A DNA stretch of 64,000 nt from contig NZ_VRLV01000008.1 of NCBI RefSeq assembly GCF_009760925.1, positions 1 through 64,000 on the forward strand. Direction: 5' to 3'. The notes below the pieces were generated by a model, which worked only from the letters and a program-made list of their open reading frames with translations, had not been told where the DNA came from and searched no databases. Positions 35,366-43,697 of this stretch are shown here, in pieces. How positions within the stretch are numbered: the first letter of the stretch is position 1; each line of letters begins with the position of its first letter. Source of the stretch: Nonomuraea typhae. Lineage in GTDB: Bacteria; Actinomycetota; Actinomycetes; Streptosporangiales; Streptosporangiaceae. Position numbers and translations under genes: made by a program.

Positions 35366-36566
35366 GGGCGGTCTCCTTCGATGCGGTCGGCCCGGGGCCG
35401 TACAACCAGTCGGTGTCGCTGAAGTCCCCCGCCTCCCGGCGGGAGAATAGGGCGTTGCGCAGGTCGCGGGCGAGTCCGTCGACGTGCCAGATGTCGCCCC
35501 ACACGCGGGCGGTGCGCTGCACGCGGGCGGTGCGCGGGATGCGCTCGGCGGCGTACGCGCGCAGCGCCTTGTCCACGTCCCCGGCCGCGCCGTGCCCGGC
35601 GGGCAGGTGGCGGTCGACGGCGTCGGCCAGCGCGGCGGCGTCCTCGATGGCCTGGCAGGCGCCCTGCGCGAGGTACTGCAGCATGGGGTGGGCGGCGTCG
35701 CCGAGCAGCGCGGTCCGCCCGGCGACCCAGTCGCCGATCGGCTCGCGGTCGGACATCGGCCAGCGCCGATCCCGCCACAACGCCGGTACGGCGGCGCGCA
35801 CCCGGTCGCAGGTGACGGAGAACGCCTCGTCCAGCTCGCCGGGCAGGCCCCAGTCGGCGTGCCCTTCGGCGAATCGCCGGCTGCGGAAGACCGCGACCTG
35901 GTTGTACATCCGGCCGCCGCGCAGCGGGTACTGCACGAGATGCAGCCCCGGGCCCAGCCACACCACGACGTCGGTCAGCGCGCCGTGCGCGCCCGCCTCC
36001 TCGATCGGCACGGCGCCGCGGTAGGCGACGTAGCCGGAGCAGACGGGCTCGTCGTCGCTGAGCAGGGCCCGCAGCCCGGAGCGCAGCCCGTCGGCGGCCA
36101 CCACGAGCGCGCCGTGGTAGCCGGTGCCGTCGGCGCAGCTCACCGTGACGCCGTCGGAGCGGCTGGTGACGCCGGTGACGTGCCGGTCGTTGTCGAGCTG
36201 GACGCCGTGCTCGCGGCAGGCGGCCACCAGGATGTCCAGCAGGTCGCTGCGGTGCAGGACGACGTACGGCCCGCCGTACCGCTGCCGGAAGGGTTCGCCG
36301 AGGTCGAGGTGGGTGAGGCGGTCGCCGGTGAGCGCGTCGTTGAAGACCAGCCGCTCGGGCAGCACGCCCGCCGCGATGACCCGGCCGAGGACGCCGAGCC
36401 GGTCCAGGATGCGGGTGGCGTTGGGGGCGAGTTGCAGCCCGGCGCCGATCTCGGCGAACTCTTCGGAACGTTCCAGCACGCGGACGCGGCGTCCGGACCG
36501 CGCGCAGGCCAGCGCGGTCGTGAGGCCGCCGATGCCGCCTCCGGCGATGAGGATCTCGTCGGTCAT
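35358..36566 (-). CDS. FAD-dependent aromatic monooxygenase, 3-hydroxybenzoate 6-hydroxylase-like
   Basis: A 402-residue single-component flavoprotein hydroxylase. The N-terminal FAD motif is AGGGIGGLTTALACARSG, the DG motif is LVVAADGLRSGLRALL, and the GD motif is TALLGDAAHPMLQYLAQG. The C-terminal SDTDWLYGPG resembles the tail of 3-hydroxybenzoate 6-hydroxylases and salicylate hydroxylases. Since gentisate dioxygenase, maleylpyruvate isomerase and fumarylpyruvate hydrolase precede it in the same operon, the product should be gentisate. The substrate would then be 3-hydroxybenzoate, or less likely salicylate. Acts in the cytoplasm with NAD(P)H and O2. Confidence 0.85.
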   Translation of the reverse strand: MTDEILIAGGGIGGLTTALACARSGRRVRVLERSEEFAEIGAGLQLAPNATRILDRLGVLGRVIAAGVLPERLVFNDALTGDRLTHLDLGEPFRQRYGGPYVVLHRSDLLDILVAACREHGVQLDNDRHVTGVTSRSDGVTVSCADGTGYHGALVVAADGLRSGLRALLSDDEPVCSGYVAYRGAVPIEEAGAHGALTDVVVWLGPGLHLVQYPLRGGRMYNQVAVFRSRRFAEGHADWGLPGELDEAFSVTCDRVRAAVPALWRDRRWPMSDREPIGDWVAGRTALLGDAAHPMLQYLAQGACQAIEDAAALADAVDRHLPAGHGAAGDVDKALRAYAAERIPRTARVQRTARVWGDIWHVDGLARDLRNALFSRREAGDFSDTDWLYGPGPTASKETAHA

Positions 36567-36579
36567 CTGTCTCCTCCCG

Positions 36580-37188
36580 CTACAGCCAGGTGCCGAGGGA
36601 CGGGGCTTGGTGCGAGCGGCCGGTGAGCCAGGAGGCCAGGGCGGCGGCCTCGCCCGCGCGGCACCGCTGGGCGGCCACGTCGGTCACGAGCGCGGTGGTG
36701 AAGTCTTCGGGCAGGTCGGGGAAGGCGAGGCCGGCGTCCAGGTCAACCGTGTGCACCATGACCTCGCGGGCGCGCAGCCACGCGATCTCGGCTGCGGGCA
36801 CGCTGCGGCCCTGGGCGGTGACCACGGTGGCGGCCAGCGCGTCCGGGCTCAGGCCGGCGAAGTCCGCGGCCAGGGCCGCGGCGGAGGCGTGCACCAGCTC
36901 GCGCAGGTGCTCCGGCGGCTGTGTCGCGCCGTCCTCGATCTCGGCCGCGCGCCGGCCGCCGGGGTACATCGGGGTGGGTTCGCCGGTCCGCGCCCAGCGC
37001 GTGAGGCGGCGCAGCGCCTCGGCGTTGTAGTGGACGTGCGCGACCACGTGCGCGCGCGTCCAGCCGGGCAGCGGGGACGGCGCGGCGAACGCGGGCCCGG
37101 GCAGCCCGTCCACGGCGGCCAGGAACAACGCGGTCCCGGCTCCCATCCACCTCACGGCGCTCCCGGCGCCGGCTTCCCGCCCGGTCAC
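36580..37188 (-). CDS. Maleylpyruvate isomerase, mycothiol-dependent type
   Basis: A 202-residue DinB/MDMPI-fold protein. The family signature PSPLPGWTRAHVVAHVHYNAEAL is near residue 36, with a later metal-ligand His in REVMVHTVDLDAGL. In actinomycetes these enzymes use mycothiol to isomerise maleylpyruvate, the gentisate ring-cleavage product, to fumarylpyruvate. The GTG start at 37188 overlaps the fumarylpyruvate hydrolase stop (GTGA) and gives the usual spacing to the signature; an extended frame upstream would overlap that gene. Its place between the gentisate genes makes this assignment much firmer than sequence alone. Confidence 0.85.
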   Translation of the reverse strand: MTGREAGAGSAVRWMGAGTALFLAAVDGLPGPAFAAPSPLPGWTRAHVVAHVHYNAEALRRLTRWARTGEPTPMYPGGRRAAEIEDGATQPPEHLRELVHASAAALAADFAGLSPDALAATVVTAQGRSVPAAEIAWLRAREVMVHTVDLDAGLAFPDLPEDFTTALVTDVAAQRCRAGEAAALASWLTGRSHQAPSLGTWL

Positions 37189-38015
37189 GGCGTGCGCACC
37201 CGGTTGCTCAGGCGGCCGATTCCCGCGATCTCGGTGTCCACGAGCGCGCCGTCCGTGAGGTAGCGGGCAGGCGTGCGGGCGTGCCCCACGCCGCCCGGCG
37301 TGCCGGTGGCGATCACGTCGCCGGGCTGGAGGGTGAGGATCGACGAGACGTAACCGACCAGCTCGACCGGGGAGAACACCAGGTCGGCGGTGTCGGCTCG
37401 CTGCATCACCGCGCCGTCCACGAGGCAGGTGAGCTCGAGCTCGGGCGCGAGTCCGCCGGGCAGCTCGTCCGGGGTGACCAGCACGGGGCCGAACGGCGTG
37501 GTGGCCTCGAAGGTCTTGCCCTGCAGCCACTGGGGTGTGCGGAACTGCCAGTCGCGCGCGGTCACGTCGTTGAGCACGCTGAATCCGGCGATCGCCGCGG
37601 CCGCCTCCTCGGGGGCGGCCCGCCGTACCGGTGCGCCGATGACGACGGCCAGTTCGGCCTCCCAGTCGAGCGCGCCGGACTCCGGGGGCAGCTCGATGTC
37701 GTCGTGCGCGCCGAGCAGCGCCTCGGGGAACTTGGCGAACAGCGTCGGATACCGCGGCAGGTCGCGCCCCATCTCCTTGATGTGGGCGCGGTAGTTCAGC
37801 CCCACACAGACGATCTTGCCCGGCCGGGGGACGACGGGCGCGAACGCGAGCCCGTCGGCGCGCCGGGCGGGGCCGTCCGCGGCGCTCGCGGCCGCCCGCC
37901 AGCCGGGCTGCCGCAGCAGTTCGCCCACGTCGGCGGCCCCGAGCTCGACGTAGTGGTCGCCGTCGAGGCGCACCGCGCGCGTCCCGTCCCCGGTGCGGAT
38001 GGTCGCCAGCCTCAT
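37185..38015 (-). CDS. Fumarylpyruvate hydrolase (FAH family)
   Basis: A 276-residue fumarylacetoacetate-hydrolase-family protein. KIVCVGLNYRAHIKEMG opens the catalytic domain, metal-ligand acidic residues lie in DWEAELAVVIG, and VTARDWQFRTPQWLQGKTFE, GDVIATGTPGGVG complete the pattern. It should split fumarylpyruvate into fumarate and pyruvate, the last step of the gentisate route. Its ATG overlaps the dioxygenase stop (ATGA) and its stop overlaps the isomerase GTG, so three pathway genes are translationally coupled. Confidence 0.9.
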   Translation of the reverse strand: MRLATIRTGDGTRAVRLDGDHYVELGAADVGELLRQPGWRAAASAADGPARRADGLAFAPVVPRPGKIVCVGLNYRAHIKEMGRDLPRYPTLFAKFPEALLGAHDDIELPPESGALDWEAELAVVIGAPVRRAAPEEAAAAIAGFSVLNDVTARDWQFRTPQWLQGKTFEATTPFGPVLVTPDELPGGLAPELELTCLVDGAVMQRADTADLVFSPVELVGYVSSILTLQPGDVIATGTPGGVGHARTPARYLTDGALVDTEIAGIGRLSNRVRTP

Positions 38016-39130
38016 CGCGCGGCCCCCTCGGTCCGCACGCGATCCTGGCCGAGCCGTTCGAAGATCGGCGTGTCGCTGAAGCGGAACAGGTCGGCGCCGG
38101 AGCGCGTCGAGATCGTCAGCGACTGCCACGACGGGACCGCGAACAGGTCGCCGCGGGTGGCCGTCCAGGCGGCGTCGCCGACGCGGACGCTCGCCTCCCC
38201 GGTGAACACCTGGAAGACCGACGAGCCGACCTCGCGGCGGGTCGCGGTCACGGCGCCGGGGCGCAGGCGGTGGAACTCGGCCCGGATGGTCGGCAGCACG
38301 TCCCCGCCGGTCGTCGGGTTGGTGAACCGCACCGCCGCGTGCCCGGGCTCCACCACGCCCGGATGGCCTTCGTCCTCCAGGGCGAGCTGGTCGGCCAGCG
38401 CCTGGTCGGTGTGCTCCCAGCGGTAGGCCGCGATCGGGGAGCTGCCGGTGCGCTCCCCCGCGGACGACACCGGGCGCAGGCCGGGATGCGCCCACAGGCG
38501 CTCGGACCGCGACCGCGCCGGGGTCGCCCGTTCGTCGATCGTGTCCGGGCCCAGCTCGAAGAACGCCGAGCCGGTGTGGTGGACGAACGGGATGTCCAGG
38601 CCGTCGAGCCAGGCCATCGGCGCGTCGCTGACGTTGTGGTGGCCGTGGAAGCGCCAGCCGGGGGTGAGCAGGAAGTCGCCCCGCCGCATGGCGACCGGGT
38701 CGCCGTCGACGACCGTCCACACGCCTTCGCCCTCCACGACGAAGCGGAAGGCGTGCTGGGTGTGGCGGTGCACGGGGGCGTCCTCGCGCGGGCACAGGTA
38801 CTGGATCGCCGCCCACAACGTCGGAGTCGCGTACGGCGCGCCGCCCAGCCCCGGGTTGGCCAGCGCGATCGCGCGACGCTCGCCGCCCCGGCCGATCGGG
38901 ACCAGCTCACCGGCCCGGCCCGCCAGCGGCAGCAGGGTGTCCCAGCGCCACAGGTGCGCCCGTGCCGCCGGCGTGGGGTGCACGGGCATCAGGTCGCCGA
39001 TCTCCGTCCACAGGGGCACCAGCAGCTCGTCCTCGAACCGGCGGTAGAGCGCGTCCAGGTCGGCGGTGCGCTCCGGCTGGCCGGGGCCGTCGGAGGCCGC
39101 GATACGAACCGGGCTCTCGGTGGATGTCAT
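38012..39130 (-). CDS. Gentisate 1,2-dioxygenase
   Basis: A 372-residue bicupin. The N-terminal cupin holds the iron ligands in PVHRHTQHAFRFVVEGEG with motif 2 GWRFHGHHNVSDAPMAWLDGLD. YPLWTEIGDLMP-like text (LVPLWTEIGDLMPVHPTP) near the start is characteristic of gentisate dioxygenases. It opens the gentisate ring to maleylpyruvate using Fe(II) and O2. It is the first gene of the ten-gene operon and is divergent from the IclR regulator. A CATAGT -10-like box ends 7 bases before the ATG, so the mRNA may be leaderless. Confidence 0.92.
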   Translation of the reverse strand: MTSTESPVRIAASDGPGQPERTADLDALYRRFEDELLVPLWTEIGDLMPVHPTPAARAHLWRWDTLLPLAGRAGELVPIGRGGERRAIALANPGLGGAPYATPTLWAAIQYLCPREDAPVHRHTQHAFRFVVEGEGVWTVVDGDPVAMRRGDFLLTPGWRFHGHHNVSDAPMAWLDGLDIPFVHHTGSAFFELGPDTIDERATPARSRSERLWAHPGLRPVSSAGERTGSSPIAAYRWEHTDQALADQLALEDEGHPGVVEPGHAAVRFTNPTTGGDVLPTIRAEFHRLRPGAVTATRREVGSSVFQVFTGEASVRVGDAAWTATRGDLFAVPSWQSLTISTRSGADLFRFSDTPIFERLGQDRVRTEGAAR

Positions 39131-39184
39131 ACTTCACACTATGGGGATATTCCGTAGTGAGGGATACAGTTTTCTACTGTGAAG
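39131..39184. promoter_or_regulatory. Divergent promoter/operator between gentisate operon and IclR gene
   Basis: CTTCACA at 39132-39138 and its reverse complement TGTGAAG at 39178-39184 flank the region. A near-palindrome GGGATATTCC lies at 39144-39153. -10-like boxes close to both start codons (TACAGT at 39165-39170 for the regulator; CATAGT read on the minus strand for the dioxygenase) suggest two leaderless divergent transcripts controlled by IclR binding here. Confidence 0.55.
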
Positions 39185-39943
39185 AACAAACCGCCGTACG
39201 CGATCGACTCCGTCGACCACGCCCTGCTGCTCGCGCAGACCCTTCAGCAAGAGGGGCAGCTCCGCGTGACCGACGCGGCCGAACGCCTCGGCGTCTCCCC
39301 CTCCACCGCCCACCGGCTGCTGGCGATGCTGGTCTACCGAGACTTCGCCGAACGCACGGCCGACCGCAAGTACGTCCCCGGCCGCATGCTCCGCCCCGCC
39401 CGGGTGAGCGAGGCACCCCTCGCCCTCCTGCGCCGGGTGACGCTGCCGCACCTGCGGGCCCTGACCGACCGGCTCGGCGAGTCGACCAACCTGGTGGTGC
39501 TCGTCGGCACGGAGGTGCGCTTCGTCACCACGGTCGAGTGCAGCCGGCCGCTGCGGGTCGGCGACCGCGTCGGCCAGTCCCTGCCCGCCCACCTCGCCTC
39601 CGGCGGCAAGATGATGCTGGCCGCGCTGCCGCCCGGGGAACTCGAGGCGCTGTACGAGGGATCCGGCGAGATCGACCTGCCCCGCCTGCGCCGCGAGCTG
39701 ACCCTGGTCCGCAAGCGCGGCTTCGCGGTCAACGACCAGCTCACCGAGACCGGCGTCACCGCCATCGGCGCCGCCGTACGAGCCGCGTCGGGCGGGACGG
39801 TGGCCGCGATCAGCCTGGCGATGCCGACCGCCCGCTTCGACCGCAGGCGGCTGCAGGGCTGGGTCGTCGAGCTGTCCACCACGGCGGCCCTGATCGAACG
39901 CGACTTCGCCGACGCCGTCAGGCCCGATGCGGTCACGGGATGA
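39179..39943 (+). CDS. IclR-family regulator of the gentisate operon
   Basis: A 254-residue regulator. The N-terminal winged helix is seen in RVTDAAERLGVSPSTAHRLLAMLVYRDFAE (about residues 29-58). The IclR effector domain follows, with VGQSLPAHLASGGKMMLAAL and a late AAISLAMPTARF. Members control aromatic catabolism (PcaR, MhpR, gentisate regulators). It is divergent from the ten-gene operon with 48 bases between, so it almost surely controls that operon; activator or repressor cannot be told. The GTG start lacks a ribosome site. Confidence 0.9.
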   Translation: MKNKPPYAIDSVDHALLLAQTLQQEGQLRVTDAAERLGVSPSTAHRLLAMLVYRDFAERTADRKYVPGRMLRPARVSEAPLALLRRVTLPHLRALTDRLGESTNLVVLVGTEVRFVTTVECSRPLRVGDRVGQSLPAHLASGGKMMLAALPPGELEALYEGSGEIDLPRLRRELTLVRKRGFAVNDQLTETGVTAIGAAVRAASGGTVAAISLAMPTARFDRRRLQGWVVELSTTAALIERDFADAVRPDAVTG

Positions 39944-39966
39944 GCACATCATGGCGGGTGAAGCTT

Positions 39967-40326
39967 CTACGTGCCTTCGGCGGCGCTCAGGAGGGTGTCG
40001 AGGGCCTGGTGGGAGGACTGCAGGCGGGTGATCTCCGCGGCGATCCTGCGCTGCTCGCGCCGCAGGTTGCCGACCATGCCGGGACACGTGGAGGGGACCG
40101 GGCGGCCGTCGTCGTCGTGGACGCAGTGCAGCAGATCGGCGATGACCGCGGTGGGCAGGCCCGCCTCCAGCAGCGCGCGGATGTGGCGGACGGTGGTGAC
40201 CTCGGACTCGGCGTAGTCGCGGTAGCCGTTCGGGAGCCGGACCGGCTTCAGCAGGCCCTGCTCCTCGTAGTAGCGCAGCAGCCGCCGGCTCACGCCCGTC
40301 CTGCCGGCCAGGGCGCTGATCTGCAT
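39967..40326 (-). CDS. MerR-family transcriptional regulator
   Basis: A 119-residue regulator starting MQISALAGRTGVSRRLLRYYEEQGLLKP, the classic MerR winged-helix opening, then NGYRDYAESEV and a C-terminal coiled coil (LRREQRRIAAEITRLQSSHQALDTLL). One Cys pair (Cys in LLHCVHDDD and in STCPGM) is present but does not match metal-sensing MerR sites. The ATG at 40326 has GGGGGGA upstream; the longer GTG-type extension lacks family residues. It is divergent from the SDR gene at 40413 and likely controls it. Confidence 0.87.
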   Translation of the reverse strand: MQISALAGRTGVSRRLLRYYEEQGLLKPVRLPNGYRDYAESEVTTVRHIRALLEAGLPTAVIADLLHCVHDDDGRPVPSTCPGMVGNLRREQRRIAAEITRLQSSHQALDTLLSAAEGT

Positions 40327-40341
40327 GCCGTCCCCCCGGGC

Positions 40342-40372
40342 TTGACCTTCACATCGGTGTGACACCTTAACG
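40342..40372 (+). promoter_or_regulatory. MerR-type promoter with long spacer and palindrome
   Basis: TTGACC (40342-40347) and a weak -10 TTAACG (40367-40372) are separated by 19 bases, the spacing used at MerR-activated promoters. The spacer holds TCACA-TCGG-TGTGA and the overlapping palindrome GGTGTGACACC. It points toward the SDR gene at 40413. Confidence 0.5.
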
Positions 40373-40412
40373 TTCCCCGAGGTGTGTCGGCTTCCCCGGG
40401 AAGGAGCGGGTG

Positions 40413-41069
40413 ATGGGTTCTGCGGTGGTGATCGGGGCCGGAACCGGGATCGGCGCGGCGGTGGCCCGGCGGTTCGCGCGAGAAGGGCTGGCGCTCACGC
40501 TGGTGGCACGGGCGCAGGACACGCTCGAGGCGGTGGCCCGGACGCTGTCGCCGTCCGGCGTGCCGGTGACGTGCCTGCGCGCCGACAGCGCCGACGAACC
40601 GGCCCTGCGTGCGGCGCTGGACACGGCGGCCGAGCGGCACGGGCTGCCGGACGTCGTGGTCTACAACGCGGCCGTCGTCCGGCCGGACGGGCCAGGCGAG
40701 CTGACGGCGCGCGAGCACCTGGACGCCTGGGCGGTCAACGTGGTGGGTGCGCATACGGCTGCCGCGCACGTGCTGCCGGCGATGGCGCGCCGGGGGTCGG
40801 GGTCGTTCATCGTCACCGGTGGCATGCCGGAGCCCAAGGCGGACTATGTGAGCCTCTCGCTGGGCAAGGCGGGCGTGCGGACGCTGGTGAGCGTGCTGGA
40901 CGAGCGGTTCGGGGCCGCGGGGGTGCACGTGGCCGGTGTCACGGTGGACGGGCCGGTGGCGGCGGGGACGTTCTTCGACCCGGACCTGATCGCCGAGCAC
41001 TACTGGCGGTTGCACACGCAGCCGAAGGGCGCATGGGAGCGGGAGGTGCTGCACCGTGAGCCGTCATGA
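40413..41069 (+). CDS. SDR-family NAD(P)-binding oxidoreductase
   Basis: A 218-residue short SDR. GAGTGIGAAVARRFAREG is the cofactor motif and VVVYNAAVVRPDG stands at the NNAG position. The active-site region is GSFIVTGGMPEPKADYVSLSLGKAG, where Ser is replaced by Thr/Gly and Tyr-x-x-x-Ser-x-x-x-Lys spacing differs from the classical YxxxK. It may therefore be an atypical or regulatory SDR. GGAG lies 6 bases before the ATG. Its last 6 bases overlap the convergent MocR gene. Confidence 0.8.
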   Translation: MGSAVVIGAGTGIGAAVARRFAREGLALTLVARAQDTLEAVARTLSPSGVPVTCLRADSADEPALRAALDTAAERHGLPDVVVYNAAVVRPDGPGELTAREHLDAWAVNVVGAHTAAAHVLPAMARRGSGSFIVTGGMPEPKADYVSLSLGKAGVRTLVSVLDERFGAAGVHVAGVTVDGPVAAGTFFDPDLIAEHYWRLHTQPKGAWEREVLHREPS

Positions 41070-42461
41070 CGCCCCGCAGGCGGCCGCGAGGCGGCGCGTG
41101 GCCTCGGCCAGTTCGGCGTGGTCGCCGGTGGCGGCGAAGCCGAGGCGTAGCCAGGCTCCCGGCAGTTCGGTGGCGAAGTAGCGGTTGCCCGCGCTGACGG
41201 CCACGCCGTACTGACGGGCCGTGTCGGCGATCGCGCTGTCATCGGCCCCGTACGGCAGGCGGACCCACAGGTGGAGCCCGCCCGCCGGGACATGGGCGAG
41301 GGTCCAGCCGGGGAGTTCGCGCGCGAGGGCGGCCACCAGGGCGCCGCGTCGTTCCCGCAGCGCCGCGGCCAGGGTGCGGACGTGCCGGTCCCAGGCGGGA
41401 GAGCTGAGGAGTTCGACCGCCGTCTCCTGGAGCGGGCGGGTGACGAAGAAGTCGTCGACCATGCGGATGGCGCGCAGGCGGGCCATCACCGGGCCCCGGG
41501 CCACCAGGGCGCCGATGCGCAGGCTCGGCGCCGCCGGCTTGGTGAGCGAGGTCAGGTAGACCACGGTGCCGTCGCCGTCGTCGGCCAGCAGGGGCGGCGG
41601 CACCGGCGTGCCGTGGCCGAGGTGCCGCGCGTAGTCGTCCTCGATCACGAAGGCGCCCGCCGCCCTGGCCGCGTCGATGACCTGCCGGCGGCGTTGGGGC
41701 GCCAGCACTGCGCCGGTGGGGTTGTGGTAGGTCGGCTGGCAGTACAGCAGGCGTGCGCGGGTCATGGCGAAGGCGTCGGCCAGGAGGCCGGGCTGCAGGC
41801 CGTCGTCGTCCATCGGCACCGGCACCGGGCGCAGGCCGGCCGCCTTGGCGGCGGCGATCGCGCCCGGGTAGGTGGGCGATTCCACCAGGACGGGGTCGCC
41901 GGGCGCGGCGATCGCCCGGAACGCCATCGACAGGGCGCTCTGGCCGCCGGCCGTGACGAGGACGTCGTCCGCGCTCACGTCGCCGGTCATGGTGGCGAAC
42001 ACGCTGCGCAGCGCGGCCAGGCCGCCGGCGGGGGCGCGGTCCCAGGCGTCGGGGCGGCGGGCCGCGCGGCCCAGGGCCGCGGTGAGGATCTGGGCGGGCT
42101 GCAGCGACCGGTGCAGGTAGCCGCCGTCCAGCATGATCGTCCCCTCGGGCGCCGGGCCGGGCGGGCCGGTGAGGATGCGGGTGTCCACGCTCCGGTCGGC
42201 GAGGGTGACGGTCTGCCAGGCGGTGTCGGCCGCCTCGGCGCGCTGCCGGGGGCGGGCCGCCACGTAGGTGCCGCTGCCCGGGCGGGTGATGACCGCGCCC
42301 TCGGCGGCGAGCAAGGCGATGGCCTGCGACACCGTGGCGGGGCCGACCCGGTATCGCTGGATCAGCTCCCGGCTGCTGGGCAACCGGTCGCCGGGCGACA
42401 GCCGGGCGACCATCTCCCGCATCCTGGCCGCCAACTCCCCCGAACTGCTACTGTCGGACAT
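41064..42461 (-). CDS. MocR-type regulator (GntR HTH fused to aminotransferase domain)
   Basis: A 465-residue PLP-dependent regulator. Residues about 8-70 are a GntR winged helix (LPSSRELIQRYRVGPATVSQAIALLAAEGAV). The rest is a class I aminotransferase fold with the PLP Lys in YLTSLTKPAAPSLRIGA and substrate-type CQPTYHNPTGAVL. Such proteins sense PLP-linked amino acids. It is head to head with a class V aminotransferase: the two ATG codons share two bases (CATG at 42459-42462). Later in-frame ATGs at 42422 and 42413 would relieve this overlap, but a TATTAT -10 box at 42475-42470 fits a leaderless start at 42461. Confidence 0.87.
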   Translation of the reverse strand: MSDSSSSGELAARMREMVARLSPGDRLPSSRELIQRYRVGPATVSQAIALLAAEGAVITRPGSGTYVAARPRQRAEAADTAWQTVTLADRSVDTRILTGPPGPAPEGTIMLDGGYLHRSLQPAQILTAALGRAARRPDAWDRAPAGGLAALRSVFATMTGDVSADDVLVTAGGQSALSMAFRAIAAPGDPVLVESPTYPGAIAAAKAAGLRPVPVPMDDDGLQPGLLADAFAMTRARLLYCQPTYHNPTGAVLAPQRRRQVIDAARAAGAFVIEDDYARHLGHGTPVPPPLLADDGDGTVVYLTSLTKPAAPSLRIGALVARGPVMARLRAIRMVDDFFVTRPLQETAVELLSSPAWDRHVRTLAAALRERRGALVAALARELPGWTLAHVPAGGLHLWVRLPYGADDSAIADTARQYGVAVSAGNRYFATELPGAWLRLGFAATGDHAELAEATRRLAAACGAS

Positions 42462-42475
42462 GAGAAATCATAATA
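42449..42475. promoter_or_regulatory. Face-to-face leaderless promoters around overlapping start codons
   Basis: TACTGT (42449-42454) lies 5 bases before the plus-strand ATG at 42460. TATTAT read on the minus strand (42475-42470) lies 8 bases before the minus-strand ATG at 42461. Both are at -10 distance for a leaderless transcript, so each promoter would lie in the other gene's first codons. -35 boxes are weak. Confidence 0.45.
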
Positions 42476-43692
42476 GTGCTTCTGACATTCACCCGGAACC
42501 GCTACTAGACGTCGCGGCTCTGCGCGCGGACACCCCCGGCGCCGGCGACGTCGTGCACTTCAACAACGCCGGATGCGGGCTGCTGGCCACGCCCGTGCTC
42601 ACCGCGATGCTCGACCACCTGCGGCTGGAGGCGGCCATCGGCGGCTACGAAGCCGCCGCCGCCCGCGCCGAGCAGGTCCGCGCGTTCTACGCCGAGACCG
42701 CCGCCCTGATCAACTGCGCTCCCGGGAACATCGCCTTCGCCGGCAGCGCCACCCACGCGTTCTCCACCGCCCTGTCGGCGATCCCGTTCGCGGCCGGGGA
42801 CGTCATCCTGACCACCCGCAACGACTTCATCTCCAACCAGATCGCCTTCCTGTCGCTGGGCAAGAGGTTCGGCGTGCGGGTGGTGCACGCGCCCGACCTC
42901 CCCGAGGGCGGCGTGGACGTGGCGGCGATGGCGGACCTGATGCGCCGCCACCGCCCCCGGCTGGTGGCCGCCACCCACATCCCCACCAACTCCGGCCTGG
43001 TCCAGCCCGTCGCCGACATCGGCCGGCACTGCCGTGAGCTGGACCTGCTGTACCTGGTCGACGCCTGTCAGTCTCTCGGCCAGTACCCGATCGACGTCGC
43101 GGAGATCGGCTGCGACATGCTCACCGCCACCTGCCGCAAGTTCCTGCGCGGACCTCGCGGGTCTGGCTTCCTGTACGTGTCCGACCGCGTGCTGCGCGCC
43201 GGCTATGAGCCGCTGTTCATCGACATGTACGGCGCACGCTGGGTGGAGCCGGAGCGCTACCAGCCCGTCGAGACGGCGGCCAGGTTCGAGGACTGGGAGT
43301 TCCCCTACGCCACCGTGCTCGGCTGCGCCGCCGCCGCACGCTATGCCCGCGAGGTCGGCATGGACGCCATCGCCCGCCGTACCCCCGCCCTGGCCGCCGG
43401 CCTGCGCGACCGGCTCGCCGAGCTACCCGGAGTGCGCGTCCTCGACCAGGGCCGGGAGCTGGGCGCCCTGGTCACCTTCGCCGTCGAGGGCTGGCGGGCC
43501 GAGCCGTACAAGGCGGCCATGGACGCGCGCCGGATCAACACGGCGCTCAGCTTCCGCCAATTCGCGCAGTTCGACTTCGGCGACAAGGACGTCGACTGGT
43601 GCCTGCGCCTGTCGCCGCACTACTACAACACCGAGCAGGAGGTGGACCAGGTCGTCGCCGCGGTCGCCGAGCTCGGCGCCGCGGGCCGCTGA
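42460..43692 (+). CDS. PLP-dependent class V aminotransferase (isopenicillin N epimerase/cysteine desulfurase-like)
   Basis: A 410-residue fold-type I PLP enzyme. VVHFNNAGCGLLATPVL opens the domain, LVDACQSLGQYPIDV holds the PLP-pyridine Asp and Gln, and TATCRKFLRGPRGSGFLYVS supplies the Schiff-base Lys (in CRKF). This Cys-Arg-Lys-Phe-Leu-x-Gly-Pro-Arg-Gly-x-Gly pattern is typical of epimerase/aminotransferase members rather than NifS desulfurases, since no desulfurase Cys loop is seen. It is divergent from the MocR regulator, which likely controls it; MocR neighbours are often PLP enzymes or transporters. Substrate unknown. Confidence 0.85.
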   Translation: MRNHNSASDIHPEPLLDVAALRADTPGAGDVVHFNNAGCGLLATPVLTAMLDHLRLEAAIGGYEAAAARAEQVRAFYAETAALINCAPGNIAFAGSATHAFSTALSAIPFAAGDVILTTRNDFISNQIAFLSLGKRFGVRVVHAPDLPEGGVDVAAMADLMRRHRPRLVAATHIPTNSGLVQPVADIGRHCRELDLLYLVDACQSLGQYPIDVAEIGCDMLTATCRKFLRGPRGSGFLYVSDRVLRAGYEPLFIDMYGARWVEPERYQPVETAARFEDWEFPYATVLGCAAAARYAREVGMDAIARRTPALAAGLRDRLAELPGVRVLDQGRELGALVTFAVEGWRAEPYKAAMDARRINTALSFRQFAQFDFGDKDVDWCLRLSPHYYNTEQEVDQVVAAVAELGAAGR

Positions 43693-43697
43693 CCCCC

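Noticed and set aside
42268..42459. Upstream extension of the class V aminotransferase
   Set aside because: The extension is antisense to the MocR HTH region and has no family similarity; the ATG at 42460 gives the normal length.
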